Positions 1-8,876 are shown, counted from the stretch's first letter. The stretch is DNA of 64,000 nt from Streptomyces atroolivaceus (GCF_000717025.1 NZ_JNXG01000008.1:124001-188000), one strand, 5' to 3'. Made by a program: numbers and translations. Notes: generated by a model not told the origin, from the sequence alone.

Positions 1-84
1 CCGGGCCGTGCGAGCCGGAGCCGGCAGGGCCGCCGACCGAAATCCGGTGGGCCCGCACCCCTCGCTGCGGCAGGATCCGTGCCC

Positions 85-834
85 ATGGCCCTCGTACTCC
101 CGCCCCGTCTCACCGCTTCCGCCCGGACCCTCCGCGACACCGCCCGGCAGCGGGGGATGCGGACCGTCCAGCTGCCGGACCATGAGGTTCCGGCGGGGCT
201 GCGCGGCGGGGGCGCGTATCTGCACGCCGGCCCTTCCTTCGCCGATGCGGTCGCCCCGGCGCTGGGCGTCGCACCCCTCGAAGCTCCCGCCGACTGGCTG
301 GCCCGGCTGCCCGACGCGTTCGTCCGGCGCGAGATCCGCGCCGTGCCCATCGGTGAGGCCTACGGGCTGCGCCGCCCGGCCTTCGTCAAATCACCCAACG
401 ACAAGAGCATTCCGGCTCTGATCTACGCCGACGGGTCCCGGCTGCCGGGGCCGGACGCGGTCGATCCGAGGACGACGGTGCTGGTGAGCGACGTCCTGGT
501 CCTCGAGGCGGAGTACCGGCTCTACCTGCTCGACGGGCAGGTCCGCACCGGCAGCCGGTACGCGACGCGTGGACGGCTGCACCTGGCTCCGCTGTCCGGC
601 GCGGCGCGCGCGTTCGGCGCCGAGCTGCTCGCCGCCTGCGGGCACACGCTGCCGTCCGCGATCGTCGTCGACGTCGGAGTCACCGATGCGGGGCAGTGGG
701 TGGTCGTCGAAGCCAACGCCGCCTGGGCCAGCGGCTGTTACGCCTCCGACCCGGACCGGGCACTGGATGTGGTGCTGAGGGCCGCCGGTCCTGCCGCCCA
801 CCTGGCGGAACGGGACAGCCCGTTCGTCCGGTGA
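85..834 (+). CDS. ATP-grasp domain-containing protein
   Basis: A 249-residue protein resembling the small ATP-grasp proteins of actinomycetes, which ligate a carboxylate to an amine using ATP; the substrates are unknown. The region around residues 95-150 has the ATP-grasp look (a conserved Lys in FVKSPNDKS, then a Glu-rich strand LVLEAEYRLY), and the C-terminal VVEANAAWASG supplies the Glu/Asn pair typical of the Mg-ATP site. I prefer the ATG at 85 to the GTG at 79 because AGGA lies about 10 bases upstream of it. The frame stays open to the left window edge, so a longer N-terminus cannot be excluded. It is convergent with the next gene. The family call is moderately firm. Confidence 0.75.
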   Translation: MALVLPPRLTASARTLRDTARQRGMRTVQLPDHEVPAGLRGGGAYLHAGPSFADAVAPALGVAPLEAPADWLARLPDAFVRREIRAVPIGEAYGLRRPAFVKSPNDKSIPALIYADGSRLPGPDAVDPRTTVLVSDVLVLEAEYRLYLLDGQVRTGSRYATRGRLHLAPLSGAARAFGAELLAACGHTLPSAIVVDVGVTDAGQWVVVEANAAWASGCYASDPDRALDVVLRAAGPAAHLAERDSPFVR

Positions 835-886
835 CCCTTCACCGCCGGACGGCCCCGGCGCGAGGCGTGGAGCCGGCCCCGGCGGG

Positions 887-1771
887 TCAGCGGCAGGAGG
901 CCTTCAGCTGCGCCGCCGCGTGGTGCGCGCCCACCAGAGCCGCGTCGCCCCAGTCCCGGCCGCGGTCGAGCAGCTGCACGGCGAAGGTGTCCCCCTTGAC
1001 CGGGTAGGTCCGTACGTCCACGGCGGTGCCACGGTGCTCCGGCTGCCGCACGGTGAAACCCGTGTAGGCCGAGTCCGCGTCGTGCGGGTCGGAGAGGACC
1101 CGGTAGACGGACGGGTCACCGGCCACGTCCCTCGCGCGGACGCTGCTGGGCACGAACACCGTCAGTGCGCACTCGCGGAAGCCGTCCCCCAGGCGCCAGG
1201 ACCAGACGGCGCTGCTCCCCCGGTCCTGGCCCGGACTCCCCGACATCGGTACGGCGCTGAACCGGCCGTCGCACGAACTCCCCACGAAACCGCCCGACTC
1301 GACGGTGTACCAGCCCGCGTCGCCGTTCTCGAAGCGCCCGTTCTCCACATAGCCGCCCGTGGTGCAGCCGGGCCCGGCCCACGCCGTGAAGCGGTAGCGG
1401 CCCGCGTCGGCAGGCGGACCCGGCGGTCCGTCACCGGACGGCTCGGTGTCCTCGGATCCGATCCGGGTGGGGGCCCCGCCACCGATCGGTGCCGGTACGG
1501 CACCGGCCCGGCCCGCGGACTCCGGGCGCTCGCCGCCCGCCCCCGCGGCGAGCAGCGACACGGCGGTGGCCAGGCTGCCCGCGGCCACCACGACTCCCGC
1601 CGCCAGCAGGGCCTTCCGGCGCCGGGGCAGCGTGGAGACCCGGCCCGACAACGTCTCCCGGGCGATCCAGGAACCACTCCCACGGGGCGGGCGTTCGACG
1701 GAACCGCACCGGGGACAGACCATGCCCGGCAGCGGACCTGTGTGTTCGCCGCCGCAATGTTGGCACCTCAT
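887..1771 (-). CDS. Zinc-ribbon, single-span membrane protein of unknown function
   Basis: A 294-residue protein that I cannot assign. It starts with a four-cysteine zinc ribbon (CQHC at residues 3-6 and CPRC at 19-22), then a basic stretch (PRRRK), one membrane span at about residues 53-75 and a Gly/Pro-rich linker. The last ~170 residues should lie outside the cell and contain four Cys that could form disulfides. The start is supported by AAGGTG 7 bases upstream of the ATG. It is separated by 48 bases from the polytopic membrane protein upstream on the same strand and may be cotranscribed with it. The zinc ribbon would be cytoplasmic, so the protein could link a cytosolic partner to an extracellular domain; this is inference. 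Confidence 0.7.
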   Translation of the reverse strand: MRCQHCGGEHTGPLPGMVCPRCGSVERPPRGSGSWIARETLSGRVSTLPRRRKALLAAGVVVAAGSLATAVSLLAAGAGGERPESAGRAGAVPAPIGGGAPTRIGSEDTEPSGDGPPGPPADAGRYRFTAWAGPGCTTGGYVENGRFENGDAGWYTVESGGFVGSSCDGRFSAVPMSGSPGQDRGSSAVWSWRLGDGFRECALTVFVPSSVRARDVAGDPSVYRVLSDPHDADSAYTGFTVRQPEHRGTAVDVRTYPVKGDTFAVQLLDRGRDWGDAALVGAHHAAAQLKASCR

Positions 1772-1819
1772 GGCAGCACACCTTGCCAGTGCCGCCCGCC
1801 CGGTGGGAGAGTTCCCGCA

Positions 1820-3649
1820 CTATTGGCGCAGTTCCTCGGGACACGGCGTGCCGGGCTGCAGCTGGTAGGGCGCCGCCAGGCGGTAGACACCCGGGCGCGG
1901 GGCGAGGAGTTCGGTCCACTCGTCGCCGTCCCCGTCCTCCTCCACCTTGATCAGGCAGCCGTGGGCGTTGGTGAAGTCCTTCGGGGCGTTCCCGTCCTCC
2001 TCCGAGCGCTTCTTGGAGGCTTCCGTCTCCTGCGGCCGCTCCACGCTCCTGCCCTCGTCGTCCACGACGGCGAGCCACCGGGAGTACGGGATCCGGATCA
2101 GGACGCGGCCCGCCGTCCGCACGTGGATCGTCAGTTTGTCGTCGTCGGCCCGCTCCACCGTCGCGGGCGGGTCGGCGAGGGGCACCGGGTCCAGGACCCT
2201 GAACAGCTTCCAGTTGGCGTCGCTCCAGACCGGCTGCAGGTACGGCTGGCCCTTCGCGATCAGCGCGGCTTCCTGCTCCGCTCCGCTGCCGTCCAGCTTC
2301 CCGGCCGGCAGCACCACGTAGTGCACGGCCCAACGGTTCAGCCACTCGTGGTAGTTCACGGCGTCGAGGGTGTCGTCGTAGAAGAGGGGGTTGCGCTTCA
2401 TGTCGGCCTGCCGGTTCCAGCCGCGGGCCAGGTTGACGTACGAATCGAGCGCCGAGGCCTCCCGGTGGCTGCTGGCGGGCACCACCTCGACCCGGCCCCG
2501 CTCCGCCCCCACCTTCTGGAGCTGGTTGACCAGGGGAGCCAGTTCACGGGCCCACGAGGCGGTGGGGGCGGTGCGCACGATGTCGTCCACGCCCTTGAAG
2601 CCGATCCAGAAGTTCAGTCCTGCGAAGGCGACGACCAGGGCGTACCAGCGGCGGGTGCGCGGCGTCGTGTAGGGCAGTGCGGCCAGCAGCGCGACCCCGG
2701 CGAACAGCATCGCCATACGTGACACGTTCGACCCGATCTGCGAGTCGATGAAGTACGTGAGGAGCGTCCCCGCCCCGTACACGGCGGCGGCCGTGCGGAC
2801 GGTGTGCCAGTCCCGGGGCACGAGGAAGAACACCAGGACGGCGAAGACGAACGGCAGCGACAGGGTCCCCAACGACATCGGCTGCGTACCGGAGAAGGGG
2901 AACCACCACGAGGACAGGGCCACCACCACGACGGGCGGCAGGCCGATCGCGTACGCCCCGGGGCGCCGCTTGTTCAGGAACAGCGCCGCCGCGACGACGC
3001 CGAGGAAGAGACCGGCGACCGGGCTGCCCGCCGTTGCGAGCCCCGCCAGGGGAGCCGCGACCACCGCCTTCGCCCACCGCTTGCGACGCCAGCGGTGCGG
3101 CCAGCAGAACACGGCCGCCACGGCACCGACCGCGAACATCATGCCGAGCCCGAACGTCACCCGGCCGGAGAGCGCGTTGCACAGGTACGCGAAGACCCCG
3201 GCGAGCGCACACGCGAGGGGGTTACGGACGGCGGGCACCCGCACCAGGATCAGGGCGGTGAGCGCCGAGGACACCGTGCCGGCGATCATCATCGTCGTAC
3301 GGACACCGAGCACGGACATCAGGTAGGGCGAGACCACGCTGTACGAGACCGGGTGCATCCCGCCGTACCAGGAGAGGTTGTACGCGGTACCGGGGTGGCG
3401 GCCGACGAACTCGGCCCAGGCGTCCTGGGCGGCGATGTCGCCGCCGCTGTTGGCGAAGAAGAAGAACCAGAGCAGGTGCACGGCCGCGGCGACCGCTGTC
3501 GTCAGCAGGACCGGGTGGCGCCGGATCCGGCTCCGTATCGAGTCGTCGGCGCCGTCGCTGCCTCCGCCGGCCTGGGCCGGGATCCGGATGGAGAGGTTCT
3601 CGGTGGGCGGCGGGCCGGTCTCCGCCCTGGTCGGCTCAGCGGTGGTCAC
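1820..3649 (-). CDS. Polytopic membrane protein, possible GT-C-type glycosyltransferase
   Basis: A 609-residue integral membrane protein. About 40 cytoplasmic N-terminal residues are followed by many hydrophobic spans up to about residue 400 and then a soluble, presumably extracytoplasmic, domain of about 200 residues. Relatives are often labelled MFS transporter, but the layout fits GT-C glycosyltransferases better: the first span (HPVLLTTAVAAAVHLLWFFF) is followed at once by an acidic loop, GGDIAAQDAWAEF, where GT-C enzymes carry catalytic acids, and there is a soluble C-terminal domain. A polyprenyl-linked sugar donor would be expected. The start is a GTG with GGGGAGA 6 bases upstream. The carboxypeptidase gene upstream on the same strand has its own terminator, so this gene is probably transcribed separately. 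Confidence 0.75.
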   Translation of the reverse strand: MTTAEPTRAETGPPPTENLSIRIPAQAGGGSDGADDSIRSRIRRHPVLLTTAVAAAVHLLWFFFFANSGGDIAAQDAWAEFVGRHPGTAYNLSWYGGMHPVSYSVVSPYLMSVLGVRTTMMIAGTVSSALTALILVRVPAVRNPLACALAGVFAYLCNALSGRVTFGLGMMFAVGAVAAVFCWPHRWRRKRWAKAVVAAPLAGLATAGSPVAGLFLGVVAAALFLNKRRPGAYAIGLPPVVVVALSSWWFPFSGTQPMSLGTLSLPFVFAVLVFFLVPRDWHTVRTAAAVYGAGTLLTYFIDSQIGSNVSRMAMLFAGVALLAALPYTTPRTRRWYALVVAFAGLNFWIGFKGVDDIVRTAPTASWARELAPLVNQLQKVGAERGRVEVVPASSHREASALDSYVNLARGWNRQADMKRNPLFYDDTLDAVNYHEWLNRWAVHYVVLPAGKLDGSGAEQEAALIAKGQPYLQPVWSDANWKLFRVLDPVPLADPPATVERADDDKLTIHVRTAGRVLIRIPYSRWLAVVDDEGRSVERPQETEASKKRSEEDGNAPKDFTNAHGCLIKVEEDGDGDEWTELLAPRPGVYRLAAPYQLQPGTPCPEELRQ

Positions 3650-3801
3650 TGCGACTCTCCCCGTCCCTGCCCGGGCCTGCCGAACCGTCCATGTGCTGCA
3701 CGGGCCTCATCCGTACTCGGAGGGACGCGTACCGGCGCCCCCTCGTTGCCTTTCGGGACGCTAGCACGCGGCATTTTCCGCCCGCTGCCCCGTCACCGGA
3801 C

Positions 3802-3838
3802 GGCCCCCTGCCCGCGGCTGCGGAGCAGGGGGCCGTAC
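3802..3838 (-). terminator. Rho-independent-type hairpin after the D,D-carboxypeptidase gene
   Basis: A perfect 12-bp inverted repeat (ACGGCCCCCTGC and its complement, 3802-3813 and 3827-3838) with a 13-base loop begins just past the stop codon of the minus-strand carboxypeptidase gene. There is no long T tract, which is usual for Streptomyces terminators. Confidence 0.7.
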
Positions 3839-3846
3839 CGGGCCGG

Positions 3847-6474
3847 TCAGGTGATGCGGGTGAGCTTGTCGCCGAAGGACGGCTCGGCCAGTGCGGTGCC
3901 CAGCGTGACCGCGACCTCCACCTGGCTCGCGCCTTCTCCGACGGTCATCGTGCCGACCCTCGTGCCCGCCGCCGCCGCGTTCGGAATCGTCTTGCCGTCG
4001 TCGGTCAGTTCCAGCTTGACCGTGAGGCCCGGCCAGCCGACCGCCTTGACGTCCTCGGCCACGACCACGTCGGTCGTGCGGCCGAAGCCGTCGTCGACGA
4101 CGCCGACGACCTGTCCCTTCTTCACGACGGTCCGGCTCTCCAGGAGGTCCTGCGTGGCGGTCATCGCCTCCTTGCTCACCGCGTTGACCGTGTCGATGAT
4201 CGGCGGCTTGTGCTGCCCCAGGATCGCGCCGACGATGAGCTGGTCGGTGTCCCCGACCTTCTTGTGCGCCGCGAAGAGCAGGTTGCCTCCGGCCTTGGTG
4301 GTGGAGCCCGTCTTGATGCCGAGCGCGCCGTCGTACGGAACCAGGGTGTTGTAGTTCCGGTGGCTCTGCCCCGACGGGTCCGTCCAGGACGGCAGCTTGG
4401 TGATGTCCATCAGCGCCGGGATCTCGACCAGCTTCTCGCCCAGCTTCACCTGGTCCTCGGCGGAGCTCACCGTGGTCGCGTTCAGCCCGGACGGGTCGGT
4501 GTAGGTGGTGTTCTCCATGCCGAGTTCCTTGGCGGTGTCGTTCATCTTCTTGACGAACGCCTCCTCGGAACCGGCGTCCCAGCGGGCGAGCAGCCTGGCG
4601 ATGTTGTTCGCCGAAGGGACCATGATGGCCGCCAGGGCGTCCTGCTGCGTGATCGTCTCTCCGGCCTTGACCGTGTTGAGGGTCGACTCGCCCACCGAGT
4701 CGAGCTTGCCCTCCTCCTCGGCCTTGGCGTCGATCTTGACGGCCGGCCCGTCCTCGCCCCTCTTCAGCGGGTGGTCCTTGAGCACGACGTAGGCGGTCAT
4801 CGCCTTGGCCACGCTGCCGATCGGCACCGCCTTCTGTTCGCCGAACGAGTCGACCGTGCCGAGCCCCGTGGCCGCCATGAAGCCCTGGCCCTCGTCCGGC
4901 CAGGGCAGCGAGGGCTTGCTCCCCGCGAAGTCGTACGTCTGCTTCGCCGTCAGCTCGAGGACGGGTTCGGGAAGCGGGCGCACCGCCTGTGCGATCGCAA
5001 AGGCGACCAGGAGGAGGAGCACCAGCGGCGTCCAGATCTTGACCCGCCGGACCGCCGTGCGGACCGGGGTCTCCGGGGGCGGCGGGGTGTTCGTCAGCTC
5101 GGCCAGCAGGTCGAGCGGCGGCTTGGGCGGCATGGGCTGCTGCCTGGTCCGCTCGGCCTCGGTGAGCCCCGCCCCTGGGGCCCCGGGGGTGCCGGGCTTC
5201 GCCGCGACGTCCGGGGTGACCGTGGGACCGACCACGGCAGCGGGACGTACGTCGTCCGAGCGCAGCGGGACGAACTTGCTGGTCCGCTCGGCGGGCGTCT
5301 CGGGGGCCCCGGAGGCTTCCCCGGCAGCCCAGGAGGCGGGCTTCCGCGCGGCCTCCCGCTCCTTCGGCGGGATCTTCAGCGCGGTCGTCGGCTGGTCGAC
5401 CTGGCCGACGCGGGGCGCCTTGAAGACGGCCGTCGGGTGATCGATTCCCCGCCCGTCGCGTGCGGGCTCCGGCTCCTTGGCCGGGGCGGCCTCCTCGCGG
5501 GTCTTCGGAACGCGGGGAGCGCCGCCGGGGGCGCTGACGGCGGGTACGTCGTCGGTACCGGCGACCGTCTCGACCTCGCTGTCGGCGGCCTCATCGGCCT
5601 CGCTGCCGGCCGGCGCCTCGGCATCGCTGCCAGCGTCGGGATCGTCGCTGTCGGCCTCGGAGCCGTCGCTGTCGGCGACGGGATCGTCGCTGTCGCTGTC
5701 GTCGTTCGGAGGGTCGCTGTCGCCTGGCTTCCTGTCGGCAGCGGCTGCCGCCGCGTCGTCGGTGTCGCCGTCGGACACGTCGTCGCCATCGGACGGCCTG
5801 CCCACACCCTCGTCAGCGCCGCCCTGAACTGCGGCTTCCTCGTCGGTCGCCACCCACGCCGCTACGGCGGCACGCAGCCGGGTGTCGGCCGGCGTCGCTT
5901 CCGCGTTCGCCTCGGCATCGGCATCCGCGTCGGCATCCGCGTCGGCGTCGGAGCGGGATCCGGACACCTCCGGAGCGGCCTCGGCGTCCCCGGCACCGGC
6001 TTCGGGCTGCTCCCCGGCCTCGGGCCGGCCGGAATCCGCGTCAGCCGCAGCAGCGGACCCGGCCTCGGCCTCGGAGGCCGCATCCGCATCCGCATCCGTT
6101 TCCGTCTCCGTCTCCGTCGCGGCCGGGGCGGGCTCCTCCGCCCCCGAAGGCGCCTCAGACGCCCCTGTGGCCGTCCCGGCCGTCTCCTCCGCGTCACCGG
6201 CCCCCTCGGCGCCCCCGCGGGGCCCGGAGGTGCCTTCAGGGCCCTCCGGGGCCTCCGAGGACGCGGATCCGCCCGCCGGGGCGCCGGCCTTCCCGGAGTG
6301 CGGCAGGCGGAAGACCGCCGTCTCGCTGTCCGTCGCGGCGCCCGTCGTCCCGCCCGCCGTGTTCGCGCCCGGCGCAGCGCCCGGTTCCCGGAACACTGCG
6401 AGACGCGGATCGCGTCCCTCAGCCGTCCCCGACGACTTCCGCTGCTCCGACATGTCGGGGGACTCGCCCGCCAC
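3847..6474 (-). CDS. Membrane-anchored D-alanyl-D-alanine carboxypeptidase with a long disordered tail
   Basis: An 875-residue peptidase S11 (PBP5/DacA-like) protein that trims the terminal D-Ala from peptidoglycan stem peptides. All three penicillin-binding motifs are present: SVAK (Ser554, Lys557), SAN (Ser621) and KTG (Lys721). One membrane span (about 478-497) puts the catalytic domain outside. The first ~470 residues are cytoplasmic, low in complexity and rich in Asp, Glu, Ala and Ser, with runs of DADADA. They carry repeated short motifs such as LAVFREP (about residue 25), TAVFRLP (52), TAVFKAP (346) and TTALKIP (361). I chose the GTG at 6474 because AAGGAGG sits 5 bases upstream; an in-frame ATG at 6609 has no better support. 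Ordinary family members are about 400 residues. Confidence 0.9.
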   Translation of the reverse strand: MAGESPDMSEQRKSSGTAEGRDPRLAVFREPGAAPGANTAGGTTGAATDSETAVFRLPHSGKAGAPAGGSASSEAPEGPEGTSGPRGGAEGAGDAEETAGTATGASEAPSGAEEPAPAATETETETDADADAASEAEAGSAAAADADSGRPEAGEQPEAGAGDAEAAPEVSGSRSDADADADADADAEANAEATPADTRLRAAVAAWVATDEEAAVQGGADEGVGRPSDGDDVSDGDTDDAAAAAADRKPGDSDPPNDDSDSDDPVADSDGSEADSDDPDAGSDAEAPAGSEADEAADSEVETVAGTDDVPAVSAPGGAPRVPKTREEAAPAKEPEPARDGRGIDHPTAVFKAPRVGQVDQPTTALKIPPKEREAARKPASWAAGEASGAPETPAERTSKFVPLRSDDVRPAAVVGPTVTPDVAAKPGTPGAPGAGLTEAERTRQQPMPPKPPLDLLAELTNTPPPPETPVRTAVRRVKIWTPLVLLLLVAFAIAQAVRPLPEPVLELTAKQTYDFAGSKPSLPWPDEGQGFMAATGLGTVDSFGEQKAVPIGSVAKAMTAYVVLKDHPLKRGEDGPAVKIDAKAEEEGKLDSVGESTLNTVKAGETITQQDALAAIMVPSANNIARLLARWDAGSEEAFVKKMNDTAKELGMENTTYTDPSGLNATTVSSAEDQVKLGEKLVEIPALMDITKLPSWTDPSGQSHRNYNTLVPYDGALGIKTGSTTKAGGNLLFAAHKKVGDTDQLIVGAILGQHKPPIIDTVNAVSKEAMTATQDLLESRTVVKKGQVVGVVDDGFGRTTDVVVAEDVKAVGWPGLTVKLELTDDGKTIPNAAAAGTRVGTMTVGEGASQVEVAVTLGTALAEPSFGDKLTRIT

Positions 6475-6668
6475 CGATACCTCCTTGATGAGCCGCGGGG
6501 TCATGCCCGCACTGTCCGAACCATCTACCAGTGTCCTGTGTGAACCCTTGACCGAGCCGCTAGACGAGAACGACATACCTAACGGTTCCCTCACAAAGCA
6601 CCCAGGCACCCTCGACAGACCAATGTGAGAGGGGTCACCCTGTCACTCATCCACGCGGGGAGGCATGG

Positions 6669-7388
6669 ATGGGCAGGAGCCGCAGAACAATTCCGGAGGA
6701 GCTTCTGCTGCTCGCTCTGGACCCGACCACGGGTACCACAGCGCAGCCGCAGTCGCTCGACCTCGGCCTGGCCGGGGCACAGCTAGTAGAGCTGGCTCTG
6801 GCAGGACGGATAGCCCCTGACGGGGATCGTATCGCCGTGGTGATGCCACGGCCGACAGGAGATCCGACTCTGGACTCCGCACTGGAGCTGCTGCGCCGTC
6901 GTGGCAGCCCGGTTCGGGCGGTCCACTGGATCGGCGGGCCCCGGCTGGGACTTCGCCAGATCTATCTCGCTCATCTGGAGCGGTGCGGCATGGTTCATGC
7001 CGTGGCGGGCCAGATGTGCGGGGTGCTGCCGACGACTCGCTACCAGGCGACGGACACGGCAATCAGCCGGGACATCAGAGCCCGGCTGGACAGTGCGATC
7101 CGCACCGGCGTACCGCCGGACCCGCGGACCGCGGCGCTCGCCGCGCTGGCCCACGCGGTCGGACTCGGCAAGCACCTGTACCCCGGGAACGAGGGGCGCT
7201 CGTCGCGCTCCCGGCTCCGGGACCTGATCAGACACGACCCGATGGGCGGCCTCGTGGCGCATGCCGTGATGGACGTCCAGAACGGCGTGGCGGTCCAGCC
7301 ACGCCGTAATCAGCAGACGGCGGGCGTGCCGTTGCAGCCGCAAGCACAAGCGCGTCGCGGCAGCATGGCGCACACCTCCGTCCACTGA
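6669..7388 (+). CDS. GPP34-family phosphoprotein (GOLPH3-like)
   Basis: A 239-residue protein of the GPP34 family, whose eukaryotic members (Golgi phosphoprotein 3) bind phosphatidylinositol-4-phosphate. In streptomycetes the role of these proteins is not established. The N-terminal IPEELLLLALDPTTG and the LGLAGAQLVELALAGRI segment are the family signature, followed by a helical bundle to about residue 200 and a Gln-rich tail. The ATG at 6669 has GGGGAGG 5 bases upstream. It is divergent from the carboxypeptidase gene across 194 bases and is closed by a strong hairpin before the regulator downstream. Confidence 0.85.
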   Translation: MGRSRRTIPEELLLLALDPTTGTTAQPQSLDLGLAGAQLVELALAGRIAPDGDRIAVVMPRPTGDPTLDSALELLRRRGSPVRAVHWIGGPRLGLRQIYLAHLERCGMVHAVAGQMCGVLPTTRYQATDTAISRDIRARLDSAIRTGVPPDPRTAALAALAHAVGLGKHLYPGNEGRSSRSRLRDLIRHDPMGGLVAHAVMDVQNGVAVQPRRNQQTAGVPLQPQAQARRGSMAHTSVH

Positions 7389-7472
7389 CAGCACGACCGC
7401 GCGGACAGTTGCGCGGAGCACCGAATACCGCCGCACCGACGTCCCCATGACCCGGTTCGGGAGCCGCACCAG

Positions 7473-7507
7473 GCGCGGGGCAGCCGGATCCACCGGCTGC
7501 CCCGCGC
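7473..7507 (+). terminator. Strong hairpin after the GPP34 gene
   Basis: A perfect 15-bp stem (GCGCGGGGCAGCCGG, 7473-7487, pairing with 7493-7507) and a 5-base loop lie 85 bases past the GPP34 stop. It would separate this transcript from scr1. Confidence 0.75.
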
Positions 7508-7625
7508 TGTTGCGTGCGGTCATTGCGTGTCGCCATTTCCCAGCGCGCCCGGGGGCCCGGGTGGCAATCTGCTGAACAGCAGACACGCACAGCTACAAAG
7601 CTGCATAGCCGGAGGTGCCGTTTCC

Positions 7626-8483
7626 GTGCCGACCAACGTCAATCCCACCGTCAGGCGACGCCGGTTGGGCCAGGAATTGCGCCGCCTCCGTGAGATCAAG
7701 GGCATGACGGCCGAGGAGGTGGCCGAGCGGCTGCTGGTCTCGCAGTCGAAGATCAGCCGCCTGGAGAACGGCCGCCGCTCCATCAGCCAGCGCGACGTAC
7801 GCGATCTCTGCGGGGTGTACGAGGTCGAGGACCACCGCGTCGTGGACTCCCTGATGCAGATGGCGAAGGACTCCCGCCAGCAGGGCTGGTGGCACGCGTT
7901 CGGCGACATCCCGTACAGCGTGTACATCGGGCTGGAAACCGATGCCGAGTCCCTCCGGGTGTACGAGCCCCAGGTCGTCCCGGGGCTGCTGCAGACCCGG
8001 AGTTACGCGGAGGCCCTGATCAACGGCGCACTGCCCGAGGCGCCGCCGTCCGACATCGAGAAGCGGGTGAACGTCCGGGCCCGCCGCCAGGACCGCGTCA
8101 ACGCCCCGGAGCACCCCCTGCGCCTCTGGGCCGTCATCGACGAGTCCGCCCTGCGCCGGCTCGTCGGCGGCAAGCAGGTCATGCTCGAACAGCTGGAGCA
8201 CCTCGTCGAGCAGTCCCAGCTGCCCCATGTGACCGTGCAGGTACTGCCCTTCGACATGGGAGCGCACCCCGGCATCAACGGGCAGTACGCCATCCTGGAG
8301 TTCCCCGACGCCGCGGACTCCAGCGTCGTGTACATCGAAGGGGTCACCAGCGACCTGTACCTGGAGAAGGCGAACGACGTGCAGCGCTACAGCGTCATGT
8401 ACGAGCACCTGCGGGCGCAGGCGTTGAACGTGGACCAGACCCGCCAGTTCATCAGCGACATCGCCAAGAGCTACACACGCTGA
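7626..8483 (+). CDS. scr1: XRE-family regulator with DUF5753 domain (Scr1-like)
   Basis: A 285-residue DNA-binding regulator. An N-terminal XRE helix-turn-helix (about residues 12-66, with MTAEEVAERLLVSQSKISRLENG as the recognition region) is followed by a DUF5753 domain (about 95-275) that starts at VYEPQVVPGLLQT. In Streptomyces such proteins pair with small DUF397 proteins; the Scr1-Scr2 pair of S. coelicolor affects antibiotic production, and the gene order here (carboxypeptidase, GPP34, XRE, DUF397) appears to match. The GTG at 7626 is chosen because GGAGG sits 10 bases upstream and the HTH begins immediately after it; an in-frame ATG at 7527 would add 33 unconserved residues. A very strong hairpin follows the gene. 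Confidence 0.9.
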   Translation: MPTNVNPTVRRRRLGQELRRLREIKGMTAEEVAERLLVSQSKISRLENGRRSISQRDVRDLCGVYEVEDHRVVDSLMQMAKDSRQQGWWHAFGDIPYSVYIGLETDAESLRVYEPQVVPGLLQTRSYAEALINGALPEAPPSDIEKRVNVRARRQDRVNAPEHPLRLWAVIDESALRRLVGGKQVMLEQLEHLVEQSQLPHVTVQVLPFDMGAHPGINGQYAILEFPDAADSSVVYIEGVTSDLYLEKANDVQRYSVMYEHLRAQALNVDQTRQFISDIAKSYTR

Positions 8484-8489
8484 AAGCCT

Positions 8490-8536
8490 CCGCTTGCGGT
8501 GGGGGCGGGAAGATACACCGCCCCCACCGCAAGCGG
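8490..8536 (+). terminator. 19-bp perfect hairpin between scr1 and scr2
   Basis: CCGCTTGCGGTGGGGGCGG at 8490-8508 pairs perfectly with 8518-8536 around a 9-base A-rich loop, 7 bases after the scr1 stop. This is one of the strongest hairpins in the window and should end the scr1 transcript, leaving scr2 to its own promoter. Confidence 0.85.
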
Positions 8537-8669
8537 AAGACCCGCATGGAATATGCCATCCGGTCGAGTGAACGGCTGCACCACCAAGCGATGTTGGCGA
8601 GTAGCGTCGATCACGCCAACAGGAACGAAGTTGGTGCCACTCACATCAACTCTCTGAACCGGAGTGAAC

Positions 8670-8876
8670 ATGGCTATTCTTCAGGGTGCTACGGAAAACT
8701 GGACGAAGTCGTCGTACTCCGGCGGCAACGGGGCGTGCGTCGAAGTGAAGTCGCCCGTCACACAGGCCATCGCCGTGCGTGACTCGAAGGCCCCCGAAGG
8801 TCCCTCGCTCTCCTTCGTCCCCGGAGCGTGGAACACCTTCGTCCGCGACGTCGCGTCGGGTTCGATCAACGCCTGA
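8670..8876 (+). CDS. scr2: DUF397 small protein (Scr2-like)
   Basis: A 68-residue DUF397 protein with the family signature NWTKSSYSGGNGACVEVKS near the N-terminus and the AVRDSK strand in the middle. DUF397 proteins act with an adjacent XRE/DUF5753 regulator; the pair has been described as a toxin-antitoxin-like or positive regulatory pair. The ATG at 8670 has GGAG 5 bases upstream, while a GTG at 8664 overlaps that site and is unlikely. It lies 186 bases after scr1, beyond a terminator-like hairpin, so the two may be expressed separately. Confidence 0.9.
   Translation: MAILQGATENWTKSSYSGGNGACVEVKSPVTQAIAVRDSKAPEGPSLSFVPGAWNTFVRDVASGSINA

Noticed and set aside
920..2722. Long open frame antisense to the zinc-ribbon and membrane protein genes
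   Set aside because: Its translation is Arg/Gly/Pro/His-rich with no domain, and it is a by-product of G/C-biased third positions in the true genes on the other strand. The same holds for 3691-6543, 9281-12331, 26925-28628 and similar stretches.
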